From Leptospiraceae bacterium (GTDB lineage Bacteria > Spirochaetota > Leptospiria > Leptospirales > Leptonemataceae): DNA of 64,000 nt. Positions 1 to 9,339 of the stretch are shown one piece after another. The notes below the pieces were generated by a model. That model was not told the DNA's origin and ran no database searches. It worked only from the letters and a program-made list of their open reading frames with translations. The stretch spans positions 310,001 to 374,000 of the forward strand of contig JANXCF010000001.1 of NCBI GenBank assembly GCA_025059995.1, written 5' to 3'. Each line of letters begins with the position of its first letter. The first letter of the stretch is position 1. The position numbers and the translations under genes were made by a program.

Positions 1-26
1 GAGAAAAATTTTTTCATATAAAAGAT

Positions 27-1610
27 GTGAAATTACCGAGAATGAGATATCTTTTCTTCTTAGAAATTTTCATTTATTTTCATTTTTTTGTTGGTTTGGT
101 TCTTGGATTCCTCTATACTTTTCATATTTACTATTTATTAAGAGAAAATGAAAATGAAGAACAAAAACTAATCAAGATCATTCAAAATGATAAAAATATT
201 TTATTCACATTATATTTTGATGATATACTTCAGCTTAGAGGAAAATATATTTTTATGAATCAAAATCAAGAAATCCTTTTCTCGAATCTCAAATGGAATT
301 GGGAAGAAATAAAACAATCAACCTTATCAAGTTCTGAGGAATATGATGTATTAAAAATTCATAGTGATTTTTTTGTCATGAGAAAATGGGAATCCAAAGA
401 ATTAAAAATTGTAATTCTAACACCTTTGAAAAATATTTTTGACAATATAAATTTCTTTTTTTCTTTTTTCTTGTATTTTCTGGCTTTACCTTTGGCAATT
501 ATTTTTTCTGGAACAATTTCTTACTCATTTGGCACTTTTATTTCTCATATCTATCAGCTTAATCAAATCATTAACGAATTGTATCAGGGAAATTTTCCTT
601 TTCCCTACAAAAAAGAAATTCCTTCGAATCCGATTGGGATTTCGATTATACAGATAGAGTCGTATGGAATGTTTTTATTCGAATTTGTTTCTGATCTGAA
701 AATCCTCATTTCGAATTTAGAGGATATATATAATACTAATCTAAATTTAGTGTATGAAACAACAAAATTGACAAAGTCTAGTAATCAAAACTTTAATACG
801 TTAAGATTATCATTAGAAGATGAAAATCTAAAGCAACAAAATTTACTTGTTAGCATAAAAAAAGAAGAAGAAGATGTAGAAGGCTATATCATTTCAGTAA
901 GAGAATTGAATCGTCAAATCGATGTAATGAATTCTACTATTAGTAACTTGGTGAGTTTTTATAATGCAACAAAAAGTGAAGCATATATTGGAAAATCAAG
1001 CTTAAAAAAATTAGAAAGCATATTAAGAGAATTGGAAGAAAACTCGAATAAAATTCAAAAGATCATTAAGTTTATTCAGGATATTTCTAAACAAGTAGAT
1101 ATCTTAGCTCTGAATGCCTCTATAGAAGCAGCAAGAGCTGGGGATGCGGGGAAAGGTTTTGCCGTGGTTGCTGATGAGATTTCCAAGTTATCAAGCAAAA
1201 TTCAAGAGAATGTCAAGACTATAAATCAATACATAAAAGAAAATAAAGACAAAACCGAAGAAGCTAATACCACAGCAAGAGAAACTTTACATATGTTTAA
1301 TCGAGTGATAGTTGATTTATCAACTATCCAAACCACCATAGATGAAATCATCGATGTAAAAAATAACTTAGAATCACAAAATCAAAAAATCAAATCTATC
1401 ATTGATAAGCTAAGCGAGTTTCTAAATAAAATGGAAAATATCTTAATGTACAATGCAGATTTTCAAAACAAAGCATTAAGTAACATGACTAATTTTTATC
1501 AAGAATACCAAAAAGTTTACGAATTATTTTCAATCCTTCCTGTTTATTTAACAAACATGAGGGAAATTTTAGAAAATGTGAAAAATAAGATATTGTATTT
1601 CAAATTTTGA
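27..1610 (+). CDS. Methyl-accepting chemotaxis protein
   Basis: Membrane chemoreceptor that would pass a ligand signal to CheA/CheW. Two hydrophobic segments, about residues 8-38 and 141-165, flank a short (about 100 residue) extracytoplasmic domain with no recognisable ligand fold. The C-terminal half is long coiled coil with the conserved receptor hairpin tip at about residues 360-395 ([21 protein letters not shown], slightly shortened motif [13 protein letters not shown] visible). The annotated start is GTG at 27; an ATG at 42 is an alternative, and only 26 bases precede the gene, so the true N-terminus could lie further upstream only if those codons were in frame. cheB and cheD at 44.8-46.4 kb could adapt it. 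The family call is firm; the ligand is unknown. Confidence 0.9.
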   Translation: MKLPRMRYLFFLEIFIYFHFFVGLVLGFLYTFHIYYLLRENENEEQKLIKIIQNDKNILFTLYFDDILQLRGKYIFMNQNQEILFSNLKWNWEEIKQSTLSSSEEYDVLKIHSDFFVMRKWESKELKIVILTPLKNIFDNINFFFSFFLYFLALPLAIIFSGTISYSFGTFISHIYQLNQIINELYQGNFPFPYKKEIPSNPIGISIIQIESYGMFLFEFVSDLKILISNLEDIYNTNLNLVYETTKLTKSSNQNFNTLRLSLEDENLKQQNLLVSIKKEEEDVEGYIISVRELNRQIDVMNSTISNLVSFYNATKSEAYIGKSSLKKLESILRELEENSNKIQKIIKFIQDISKQVDILALNASIEAARAGDAGKGFAVVADEISKLSSKIQENVKTINQYIKENKDKTEEANTTARETLHMFNRVIVDLSTIQTTIDEIIDVKNNLESQNQKIKSIIDKLSEFLNKMENILMYNADFQNKALSNMTNFYQEYQKVYELFSILPVYLTNMREILENVKNKILYFKF

Positions 1611-1611
1611 G

Positions 1612-3444
1612 TTATCGTTTTTCTTCGTTGGTTTTCAATAAAGCTAAGAAAGCCTCTTGTGGGATTTCCACGGATCCAATCATCTTCATTCTTCGTTTCC
1701 CTTCTTTTTGTTTTTCTAATAGCTTTTTCTTTCTTGTGATGTCTCCACCGTAGCATTTTGCTAATACATTTTTTCGCAGGGCGGAAATGTTTTCTCTTGC
1801 AATCACTTTTGAACCTATGGCTGCTTGGAGGGGTATTTGAAATTGATGGCGTGGTATTAACTCTTTGAGTTTTTCGATGATGGTTCTTGCTCTTTCATAA
1901 GCCTTCGAGCGATGGGTGATCATTGCTAAAGCATCGACAGGATCACCGTTCACCAAAATATCTACCTTCACTAAGTCTGATTCTCTATAACCTACAAACT
2001 CATAATCCATAGAAGCATATCCTTTTGAGTAGCTCTTTAGTTTATCGTAGAATTCGAAAATTAACTCTGATAGGGGCATTAAGTAGATCATCTGAACTTT
2101 ACTTTCATCGATATATAAAATGTTTTCTTGGATGCCACGTTTTTCTTGAAATAAATTCATGATATTTCCTATGAACTCTTGTGGAGTTATAACATTCACT
2201 TTTGCATAAGGTTCTTCTTTTTTTGTGATTTTCGTTGGGTCTGGCCACTCGGATGGATTTGAAATTTCTACGGTTTTCCCATCTGTGAGGGTTATTCTAT
2301 ATTTTACTGATGGAGCTGTGTGAATCAAGGCTAATCCAAATTCTCTTTCCAAACGCTCTTGGATAATTTCCATGTGTAAAAGTCCCAAATACCCAATCCG
2401 AAATCCATTCCCTAAAGCTACTGAATTTTCGGGTTCAAAAATCAATGACGCATCATTGAGCTTTAACTTCAAGAGAGCATCTTTTAGGTCCTCGTAATCT
2501 TCGTTATTTATCGGGAACAAACCAGCAAACACCATGGGTTTGATTTCCTTATATCCCGGTAGTGGTTCTTTTGCCGGGTTTTTAGCTAAGGTGATTGTGT
2601 CTCCTACCCTTGTGTCTTCCACTGATTTTATTCCAGCGATGATGTAGCCAACTTCACCAGCTTGTAATTCATTTCTTGGTATCATTTTTAATTGCTGGAT
2701 TCCTAATTCAGAGACCACATAGGTTTTTTGGTTACTCATGAGGAGTATCTCATCTCCTTTTCTAATGCTTCCATCGAAAATTCGCACCTTCATCACAGCT
2801 CCGAAGTAGGAATTATAAAAAGAATCATAGATCAAAGCCTTTAATGGTGCATGAAGGTTCCCTTTAGGTGGGGGTATATAAATTCGAATGGCTTCTAAAA
2901 TTTTCTCGACGTTTTGTCCCGTTTTCGCAGATATGGGGATGGCTCTATTTGGGTCTAACCCTAATGTGGTTTCAATTTGTTCCAAACAACGTTCAATATT
3001 TGCCGCTGGTAAGTCAATCTTATTGATTACAGGAATGATTTCTAATTCATTTTCTAAAGCTAAATAAAAATTAGCTAAGGTTTGAGCTTCTATTCCTTGA
3101 GTAGCATCAATAACCAAAAGGACTCCCTCACAAGCTGCTAAAGAACGAGAAACCTCATACGTAAAATCCACGTGCCCCGGGGTATCAATTAAATTGTAGA
3201 TGTAAGTTTTACCATCCAGAGATGTATATTCAAAAGTAGCAGAGTTTAACTTGATGGTGATTCCTCTTTCTCTTTCAATATCCATTGTGTCTAATATTTG
3301 ATCTTTTTTGTTTCTTTCATCGACGATTTTTGCTAACTCCAATAAACGGTCTGCAAGAGTGGATTTTCCGTGATCAATATGCGCAATGATGCTGAAATTA
3401 CGAATTAAAGATAAGTCTTTCATATTTTCTAATTTTGTTATCAT
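1612..3444 (-). CDS. lepA: Elongation factor 4 (LepA), back-translocating ribosomal GTPase
   Basis: GTPase that acts on stalled or mis-translocated ribosomes. The G motifs are plain: AHIDHGKST (residues 21-29), the RERGITI switch, DTPGHVDF and NKIDLP, followed by the EF-G-like domains and the LepA-specific C-terminal domain. At 610 residues it is full length for the family (about 600). The first ATG gives a seven-residue extension over typical LepA; the ATG at 3423 ([13 protein letters not shown]) is an equally good start and neither has a clear Shine-Dalgarno. It is convergent with the chemoreceptor, with only one base between the two stop codons, so each transcript must read into the other gene. 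Confidence 0.97.
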   Translation of the reverse strand: MITKLENMKDLSLIRNFSIIAHIDHGKSTLADRLLELAKIVDERNKKDQILDTMDIERERGITIKLNSATFEYTSLDGKTYIYNLIDTPGHVDFTYEVSRSLAACEGVLLVIDATQGIEAQTLANFYLALENELEIIPVINKIDLPAANIERCLEQIETTLGLDPNRAIPISAKTGQNVEKILEAIRIYIPPPKGNLHAPLKALIYDSFYNSYFGAVMKVRIFDGSIRKGDEILLMSNQKTYVVSELGIQQLKMIPRNELQAGEVGYIIAGIKSVEDTRVGDTITLAKNPAKEPLPGYKEIKPMVFAGLFPINNEDYEDLKDALLKLKLNDASLIFEPENSVALGNGFRIGYLGLLHMEIIQERLEREFGLALIHTAPSVKYRITLTDGKTVEISNPSEWPDPTKITKKEEPYAKVNVITPQEFIGNIMNLFQEKRGIQENILYIDESKVQMIYLMPLSELIFEFYDKLKSYSKGYASMDYEFVGYRESDLVKVDILVNGDPVDALAMITHRSKAYERARTIIEKLKELIPRHQFQIPLQAAIGSKVIARENISALRKNVLAKCYGGDITRKKKLLEKQKEGKRRMKMIGSVEIPQEAFLALLKTNEEKR

Positions 3445-3507
3445 TTCGTAGAATACTTATAAAAGTCAAGCTAACTATATGTGATATAGTCAAACTCAAA
3501 GAAACAA

Positions 3508-3536
3508 TTGACAAGCCTAAAAGTAAAAAAAACATA
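3508..3536 (+). promoter_or_regulatory. Candidate promoter of the hpf-hprK-ptsH-ntrYX operon
   Basis: A perfect TTGACA (-35) lies at 3508-3513 in the 125-base divergent gap between lepA and hpf. The hexamer 17 bases downstream is AACATA, a weak match to a -10 element in an A-rich stretch. The -35 is clear; the whole promoter is a guess. A GGAG Shine-Dalgarno follows just before hpf. Confidence 0.3.
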
Positions 3537-3569
3537 AAAAATTACAAATCAATAAAATAAGGAGAATTT

Positions 3570-3857
3570 ATGGATATTCAATTCCACTTCACAAATGTAG
3601 ATTCTTCTGATGCTCTTAAAGATCATACCAAAAGAATCATCGACAAGCTGACAAACTATTTCAACCGATTGGTTTCTGTAACAGTTCGATTCAAAGTTGA
3701 AAGAAGTGAACATATCGTAGAAATCACAATAAATGGAGATGGGGGAGTTTTTGTCGCAGAAGGAAAATCCAACAATATGTATACTTCATTAGATGTTGTA
3801 GAAAAAAAATTACAAAAACAAATCAAAAAACACAAAGAAAAATTTATAAGCCACTAA
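3570..3857 (+). CDS. hpf: Ribosome hibernation promoting factor, short form (HPF/YfiA family)
   Basis: Binds the decoding centre of the 30S subunit in slow growth and promotes inactive ribosome formation. The 95-residue protein matches the short HPF/YfiA fold: an N-terminal strand with the NVDSSDALKDHTKR helix, a central VRFKVERSEHIVEI strand pair, and a lysine-rich C-terminus (KKLQKQIKKHKEKF) that contacts rRNA. It lacks the C-terminal dimerisation domain of long HPF. AAGGAG lies just before the ATG. It heads a tight operon with hprK and ptsH; in many bacteria hpf sits between rpoN and PTS-regulatory genes, but here no rpoN is present upstream. Confidence 0.9.
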   Translation: MDIQFHFTNVDSSDALKDHTKRIIDKLTNYFNRLVSVTVRFKVERSEHIVEITINGDGGVFVAEGKSNNMYTSLDVVEKKLQKQIKKHKEKFISH

Positions 3858-3858
3858 A

Positions 3859-4809
3859 ATGGCAAAAGTTTCAATTAAAGAATTACTTGAAATTCAAGAA
3901 CTTCAGCTTGAGGTTTTGGCAGGTCATGATGGTCTTAATAATCAAATCAGTGTAGTGGATATTAACCGACCTGGACTTGCTCTTGTAGGATTTTATGAAA
4001 ATTTTGCCTATAATCGCTTACAAGTTATAGGAAAAGGAGAGTATTCCTATATCAATAAATGTAGTCTAAGTGAACAGATTAATATTATCAGAACTTTTTT
4101 GAGTTATCCTATTCCAGCTGTATTATTTACCCATAATCATATACCACCTTCATGTGTGATTGATGAAGCCAATCAACGAAATGTTCCCATCTTAAAAACT
4201 ATTCTTAGTACTCATGAATTTCAGATGAAGTATTTCTCTTTGATGTCGGAACTGCTTGCGGAGGAGGTAATAGTTCATGGTGTGCTTTTGGACGTTTTTG
4301 GAGTAGGATTGTTAATTCAAGGTGAAAGCGGCATTGGAAAATCAGAAACTGCTATTGAACTTATTGAGAGAGGACATAGATTAATAGCTGACGATGTAGT
4401 GAAAATCAAGGCTGTTTCAGAAAACACACTTTATGGATACACGATCCAAGATATCGAATATCACATGGAACTTCGAGGTATTGGAATCATTAATATCAAA
4501 GACATATACGGAATCAGAGCTACAAGAAAAAAAATCCAAATAGATTTAGCAGTTTATCTGGAGGAATGGAAAGATGAAAAAGAATATGACCGCTTAGGAT
4601 TAGACGAAAACTTTATTGAAATTTTGAAAGTCAAAATTCCTTGTGTATCAATTCCCATCCGCCCTGGAAGAAACATTCCCATCCTGATTGAAACTGCTGC
4701 GATGAACTTTCGTTTGAAAACTATGGGTTATAATTTAGCAGAAAATTTCTTGAACAAAATGCAAAATAAAATATTGTCAAAAAAAGATTTAAGTAATAAA
4801 TTAGAATAG
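3859..4809 (+). CDS. hprK: HPr(Ser) kinase/phosphorylase
   Basis: Bifunctional enzyme that phosphorylates and dephosphorylates HPr on Ser46, linking metabolic state to regulation. The P-loop GESGIGKS is at residues 155-162, followed by RLIADDVV, and the HprK signature ELRGIGIINIKDIYG is at about 204-218. Length (316) is normal. It starts one base after the hpf stop, implying translational coupling, and its substrate HPr is encoded next. No sugar-transporting EII component or enzyme I is in the window, so a regulatory rather than transport role is likely, as in many spirochaetes and proteobacteria. Confidence 0.97.
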   Translation: MAKVSIKELLEIQELQLEVLAGHDGLNNQISVVDINRPGLALVGFYENFAYNRLQVIGKGEYSYINKCSLSEQINIIRTFLSYPIPAVLFTHNHIPPSCVIDEANQRNVPILKTILSTHEFQMKYFSLMSELLAEEVIVHGVLLDVFGVGLLIQGESGIGKSETAIELIERGHRLIADDVVKIKAVSENTLYGYTIQDIEYHMELRGIGIINIKDIYGIRATRKKIQIDLAVYLEEWKDEKEYDRLGLDENFIEILKVKIPCVSIPIRPGRNIPILIETAAMNFRLKTMGYNLAENFLNKMQNKILSKKDLSNKLE

Positions 4810-4815
4810 AAATGT

Positions 4816-5070
4816 ATGATTGTGAAAACCTTGAAGGTGAATTTGGAAAGTGGATTGCATGCAAGACCAGCGGCGGAGTTCGTTCGGGTAGCAAGTAAGT
4901 TTCGTTCTTCTGTTATTGTTGAATATGAAGGCATAAGTGTAAATGGAAAAAGCATTATGGGGCTCCTGATGTTAGGACTGCATCCGGGAGCTGAGATCAA
5001 AGTAATCATCAATGGCGATGATGAAAAAGAAGCTTTTCAAAGTATACAGAAACTATTAAAAAGTGGTTAA
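4816..5070 (+). CDS. ptsH: Phosphocarrier protein HPr
   Basis: Small phosphocarrier of the PTS. Both regulatory residues are visible: His15 in GLHARPA (residues 13-19) and Ser46 in NGKSIMGLL, the site for the neighbouring HprK. Length (84) is typical. ATG at 4816 follows the hprK stop by six bases, and the next gene (ntrY) starts two bases after its stop, so the four genes form one transcription unit. Possession of both His15 and Ser46 suggests that some enzyme I exists elsewhere in the genome. Confidence 0.97.
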   Translation: MIVKTLKVNLESGLHARPAAEFVRVASKFRSSVIVEYEGISVNGKSIMGLLMLGLHPGAEIKVIINGDDEKEAFQSIQKLLKSG

Positions 5071-5072
5071 TT

Positions 5073-6950
5073 ATGTTAACTAAAACAGAGGAAGTAATAT
5101 TTCAACAAGAAAACAATCCAAAAGAACCAAAGGAAAAAAATTTTCCAGAAGAAATAGAAAAAGATGAGAAGTGGAAACAAGAAGAAGATCGTATTCTCTT
5201 ACGAGACATTTTCTATGTTTTTATTGTTTTATGGTTGAGTATTTTTATTGCAGAATACTTTTTTTTGGATAAAAACGCAACTCCCTTTGATCGTATTTTC
5301 GGTTATATCATGGTGTTTTTGCCTCTTGGGACGTTGAACTTTTTTCTTCATTATCTCTATCGAAACCGAAAAATCCGAATAACAGGAAAACTTCGCTCAA
5401 GTTTGCGATATAGATTGATTTTGGCATTTTTGTTAGTTTCGATTATCCCTGCCATGCCTATATTTTTGTTAACATCGGGATACATGGAGTCAATCGTTGC
5501 TATTTTCTTCAAGCTTGATCTTAAAGGTGCCATGGACTCAGCTGAAAGGATGTTGGAATTTCATGAAAAAAAGTATGCTGATGAATTCTACCAAGAAATC
5601 CAAAAGAATAAGAATAACTTTATTTTCTACATCAAAAACATTAACGACGAAATTCACAAAAAGAAGTTTAAAGAATTGATTAATACACTTTTCAATGAAA
5701 ACCATGATGCCATATATTTGTATGATCAAGATAATTTGATTAAAATATATGGAGCTAATTTATTTCTACAAAAGGAAATAAATAAATTTCCCGAAAGTTA
5801 TACGACAATCTTGATAGATCAAAAAAAATATGTTTTAGTTCCTTTGATTATTGATAATTATTTTAAAATCATTTTTTTAAAATCAATCTATCAAAATTTT
5901 CCAAAAGAAGAAGCTTTATATAGGAATGTAAGTTTATTGCTTTCTCAGAAGGATCGGCGTTTCGAAGAAGTTATACCTTATAACCTTAGGCTCAGTTTGG
6001 CAATACTATACCTTGCAATGATTTTGATTTCAATCATAGTTGCGATCTTTTTAGCAAGGCAGATTTCTTATCCAATTGTGTCTCTTGCAGCTGCGACTCG
6101 TCAAGTGACGCAAGGAAACTTAGATACTCGCTTGGAGATAAAGTCGGAAGGTGAAATAGATATATTGATTCAAAGTTTCAATAGCATGACGGAAGAGCTC
6201 CAGACCCTTCGAAGCCGTTTGCTGCATAGTTTGAGGGTTGCAGCATGGCAGGAAGTAGCAAGACGATTAGCACATGAAATCAAAAATCCATTAACCCCTA
6301 TTCAACTCTCTGCAGAACGAATGCTACGAAAAATTGAACAAAAAAACTTCAACGAAATCGAAAAAGTTGTAAGCTCCTGCTCATCCACCATCATTCAACA
6401 AGTGAATGTTTTAAAGCACCTACTTGAGGAATTCTCGAACTTTACAAGGTTACCCAAAGCAAAATTAGAACCTCATGATATTGTTTCACTTATAAAAGAA
6501 TCGACAGATTTATTTCGAAATGTCCCTGGAGTTCAAATTGAAGTTCGTGCCCATCCAAATCTACCCAAATTGTTATTAGACAAGATCGTATTCATTGGAA
6601 TGATGAATAATCTCATCAAAAATGCAATCGAAGCCATCCAGGAAAAAGAAAAAACCCAAGAACATTCAAACTACAAAGGGATTATCCTTGTATCAGTTAC
6701 TTTAAACAGAAAATTGGGAAGACCTTACGTAATTCTTCGAATAGAAGATAATGGAATAGGTATTCCTGATGAGATGAAAGACAAGATTTTCGAGCCTTAC
6801 TTTTCCACTAAAGAAAACTACGGAAGTGGTTTGGGGCTTGCTTTTGTCGAAAGAGCTGTGATGGAACATAATGCACGCATACAAGTTTTGAATTCAAGTT
6901 TAGGGGGAGCAGAGTTTAAAATCATATTCCCAGTTCCGGTCCAAATATGA
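5073..6950 (+). CDS. ntrY: NtrY-like sensor histidine kinase
   Basis: Membrane sensor kinase, partner of the response regulator encoded next. Hydrophobic segments lie near residues 45-65, 73-93, 112-135 and 307-329, with an extracytoplasmic loop of about 170 residues between the third and fourth, the NtrY layout. A HAMP domain follows (about 330-380), then the HisKA helix with phospho-acceptor His401 (RRLAHEIKNPLTP), and a complete ATPase domain: MNNLIKNAIEAI (N box), EDNGIGIP (G1), FEPYFSTK (F) and GSGLGLAFV (G2). The stop overlaps the ntrX start by four bases. The link to the HprK/HPr genes suggests integration of PTS-type metabolic signals, which is inference. The signal sensed is unknown. 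Confidence 0.9.
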   Translation: MLTKTEEVIFQQENNPKEPKEKNFPEEIEKDEKWKQEEDRILLRDIFYVFIVLWLSIFIAEYFFLDKNATPFDRIFGYIMVFLPLGTLNFFLHYLYRNRKIRITGKLRSSLRYRLILAFLLVSIIPAMPIFLLTSGYMESIVAIFFKLDLKGAMDSAERMLEFHEKKYADEFYQEIQKNKNNFIFYIKNINDEIHKKKFKELINTLFNENHDAIYLYDQDNLIKIYGANLFLQKEINKFPESYTTILIDQKKYVLVPLIIDNYFKIIFLKSIYQNFPKEEALYRNVSLLLSQKDRRFEEVIPYNLRLSLAILYLAMILISIIVAIFLARQISYPIVSLAAATRQVTQGNLDTRLEIKSEGEIDILIQSFNSMTEELQTLRSRLLHSLRVAAWQEVARRLAHEIKNPLTPIQLSAERMLRKIEQKNFNEIEKVVSSCSSTIIQQVNVLKHLLEEFSNFTRLPKAKLEPHDIVSLIKESTDLFRNVPGVQIEVRAHPNLPKLLLDKIVFIGMMNNLIKNAIEAIQEKEKTQEHSNYKGIILVSVTLNRKLGRPYVILRIEDNGIGIPDEMKDKIFEPYFSTKENYGSGLGLAFVERAVMEHNARIQVLNSSLGGAEFKIIFPVPVQI

Positions 6951-8290
6951 AACATAAAATCTATTTAGTTGATGATGATAAAAATATTCGTTTATCCATA
7001 AAAGAAATCTTAGAAGAAGAAGGATATGAAGTTCAAGTCTTTTCGTCGGGGAAGGCGTGTTTAAAACAATTGGAAAAAGAACGTCCTTCGGTTGTGTTTT
7101 TAGATGTTTGGCTAAATAAAGAAGATGGGATTGAAGTTCTAAAAGAAATCCGAAAGCTTTATTCTTCACTTCCCGTAATCATGATCTCTGGTCATGCAAC
7201 GATTGAATTGGCGGTTCAAGCAACGAAGATTGGAGCTGTGGATTTTTTAGAAAAACCCCTTTCGATTGGAGCAATCTTAGAGAAGCTTGATCAAGTCTTA
7301 CAAGTCAAGACTACGCCTTTAAAAGAAATCAAGCTTGAGCATGATGAAATCATTGGAACCTCAGAGCAAATCCTAAAAGTTAAACAAGCCATAGCTCAAG
7401 CTGCAAAAACAAACGCACGCGTGTTCATATATGGAGAAAATGGAACAGGAAAAGAATTAGTCGCAAAAATGATTTATAAGAATTCTGATCGTAAAGATAA
7501 ACCTTTTGTAGATATCAACTGTGCTGCAATTCCTGAGGAACTCATAGAAAGTGAACTTTTTGGACACGAAAAAGGAGCATTTACTGGAGCTTTTGAAAGA
7601 CGTATAGGAAAATTTGAACAAGCTAATGGAGGAACGTTATTTTTGGATGAAATCTGTGATATGTCTTTGGCTATGCAAGCAAAAGTGCTTCGCGTGATCG
7701 AAGAACAGCAGTTAACACGCATTGGTGGAACAGAAAAGATTTCGATTGATGTTCGAATCATCGCAGCTACAAACATCGATCCATTGCAGGCTATTAAAGA
7801 AGGCAAATTCCGGGAAGATCTTTATTATCGTTTAAATGTCATACCAATAGTTTTACCACCCCTTAGAGATAGAGTGTCCGATATTCCTTTATTATTAGAC
7901 TTTTTCTTGAAAAAAACAATAGAAGCACATAAATTACCGCCCAAAGTATTTACAAACTCCGCTATTGAACTACTTACTCAATATAGCTGGCCTGGGAATG
8001 TGAGGGAACTAAAAAACATAGTGGAAAGACTCGCTATTTTATCAGAAGAAAATGAAATCGATATCGATGATGTTCAAAATAGCCTTTTTAATTTCATTCA
8101 AGATAAAGATGAGGATTTTCCTGGTTTGGATTTAAAAAGTGCCCGTAGAGAATTCGAAAGAAATTACATCATCAAAGCCCTCAAGCAGTTTGAAAAAAAC
8201 ATTAGCAAAACTGCAAAATTTTTAGGAATGGAAAGAACCCATCTTCATAAAAAAATTAAAAGCTTAAATATCAAAATCGAAGATATATGA
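6947..8290 (+). CDS. ntrX: NtrX-like sigma-54-dependent response regulator
   Basis: Response regulator and enhancer-binding activator. Receiver domain residues 1-120 with acid pocket DDD (9-11), phospho-acceptor Asp53 and the KP at the end of the domain; AAA+ domain with Walker A GENGTGKE (163-170), sigma-54-contact loop GAFTGA (210-215), and GGTLFLDE Walker B; a C-terminal Fis-type helix-turn-helix (about 400-447). Many alphaproteobacterial NtrX proteins lack the GAFTGA loop; this one keeps it intact, so activation of RpoN promoters is expected. Four-base overlaps on both sides couple it to ntrY and to the unknown gene downstream. Confidence 0.92.
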   Translation: MKHKIYLVDDDKNIRLSIKEILEEEGYEVQVFSSGKACLKQLEKERPSVVFLDVWLNKEDGIEVLKEIRKLYSSLPVIMISGHATIELAVQATKIGAVDFLEKPLSIGAILEKLDQVLQVKTTPLKEIKLEHDEIIGTSEQILKVKQAIAQAAKTNARVFIYGENGTGKELVAKMIYKNSDRKDKPFVDINCAAIPEELIESELFGHEKGAFTGAFERRIGKFEQANGGTLFLDEICDMSLAMQAKVLRVIEEQQLTRIGGTEKISIDVRIIAATNIDPLQAIKEGKFREDLYYRLNVIPIVLPPLRDRVSDIPLLLDFFLKKTIEAHKLPPKVFTNSAIELLTQYSWPGNVRELKNIVERLAILSEENEIDIDDVQNSLFNFIQDKDEDFPGLDLKSARREFERNYIIKALKQFEKNISKTAKFLGMERTHLHKKIKSLNIKIEDI

Positions 8291-9336
8291 AAATAGATAT
8301 TCATCAAGTGAGGGATAGTTATGCGAAAGTATTAAAAGAATTCTCAAAATACTTAGAAGATATACGATATATTGAGCCTTTTCCTTTTTTAGTGGGGAAT
8401 CCACCGAGGGTTTATTTACCATTATCAAACAAGAGGGTTGAGCCACAAATGCAGAGAAAGGAAAGAATTGAATCATCTCACAGTGAGGTAAAAATCACTC
8501 TCAATGAAAACCAGATTTGTCAGCTCTGTTCAAACAAGGCTTATGCGGTTCGAAAATACTTCAAAAAACCCACTAAAGAAGAATTAAAGATTATGATACT
8601 TCACTACAATGGTAGCATAGATAACAATCAAATCCCCAAAGATGTGAGTGAAAAATTCTACTTCTCCTCAAAAGAAGAAGATGAGGTATTCAATCGAATG
8701 TTGTCGTCCTTTCATTATACTTTGGAAAATTTTTATTTTCAAGAGTTTGTTGCTTGTCATTTTTCTTTTCAGAGTTCTCATGAAGAATGGAATACCCGAG
8801 TTCAGAATTGCCTTCCTTTTTTAGAAAAAAACGTAAAAGATCATCAGATTCAAAAGCTGATGATTGTAGGGAGTGCCGCCATCCTTCTATTTGGAAATGA
8901 AGCAAAAGAAATTGTTAAAAAACCTCATTTACTTCCTTTTCACATACATGATTTGGAGTTAAAGGCAATTATATTAAGAAGTCCTCAAGCAATCCTGAAA
9001 TTAGAGCAAAAAAGAAAGGAGCTACAATCACTTTTGCAGAAATATCCAAAAGAATGGGAAGTGTATAACAAAACCAAAGAAATCGATCAAGCGTTAAAAG
9101 AAATCGTTGAAAGCTTACAAAGAAAAGAACAAACAAAAAGAGTCGAGATTGCAAACGTCAAGCTTACACCAGCATCTCAAATCAAAAATGAAAAAACAAT
9201 CGAAAATGAAATCAAAAAACAACTCGGAGAAAGCAAGCTTTTATTATATAAAACCTTTAAAGCCAAAAAAGAAGAAATCGAGGTCAAACAACAAATCGTG
9301 AAATCCCTTGAGGTTTTTTTCCAATCTCAATCGTAA
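8287..9336 (+). CDS. Conserved-looking protein of unknown function between ntrX and priA
   Basis: I do not recognise this 349-residue protein. It has no signal peptide or membrane segment. A CQLCSNKAYAVRKYFKKPT stretch near residues 78-96 carries a CxxC that could bind metal. The middle is globular, and the C-terminal 120 residues are charged and strongly helical (KLEQKRKELQSLLQK and KEEIEVKQQIVKS), probably coiled coil. It overlaps ntrX by four bases (ATGA) and ends three bases before priA, so it belongs to the operon. A role coupled to NtrYX or to replication restart is possible but unsupported by sequence. Confidence 0.75.
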   Translation: MKIDIHQVRDSYAKVLKEFSKYLEDIRYIEPFPFLVGNPPRVYLPLSNKRVEPQMQRKERIESSHSEVKITLNENQICQLCSNKAYAVRKYFKKPTKEELKIMILHYNGSIDNNQIPKDVSEKFYFSSKEEDEVFNRMLSSFHYTLENFYFQEFVACHFSFQSSHEEWNTRVQNCLPFLEKNVKDHQIQKLMIVGSAAILLFGNEAKEIVKKPHLLPFHIHDLELKAIILRSPQAILKLEQKRKELQSLLQKYPKEWEVYNKTKEIDQALKEIVESLQRKEQTKRVEIANVKLTPASQIKNEKTIENEIKKQLGESKLLLYKTFKAKKEEIEVKQQIVKSLEVFFQSQS

Positions 9337-9339
9337 AAA

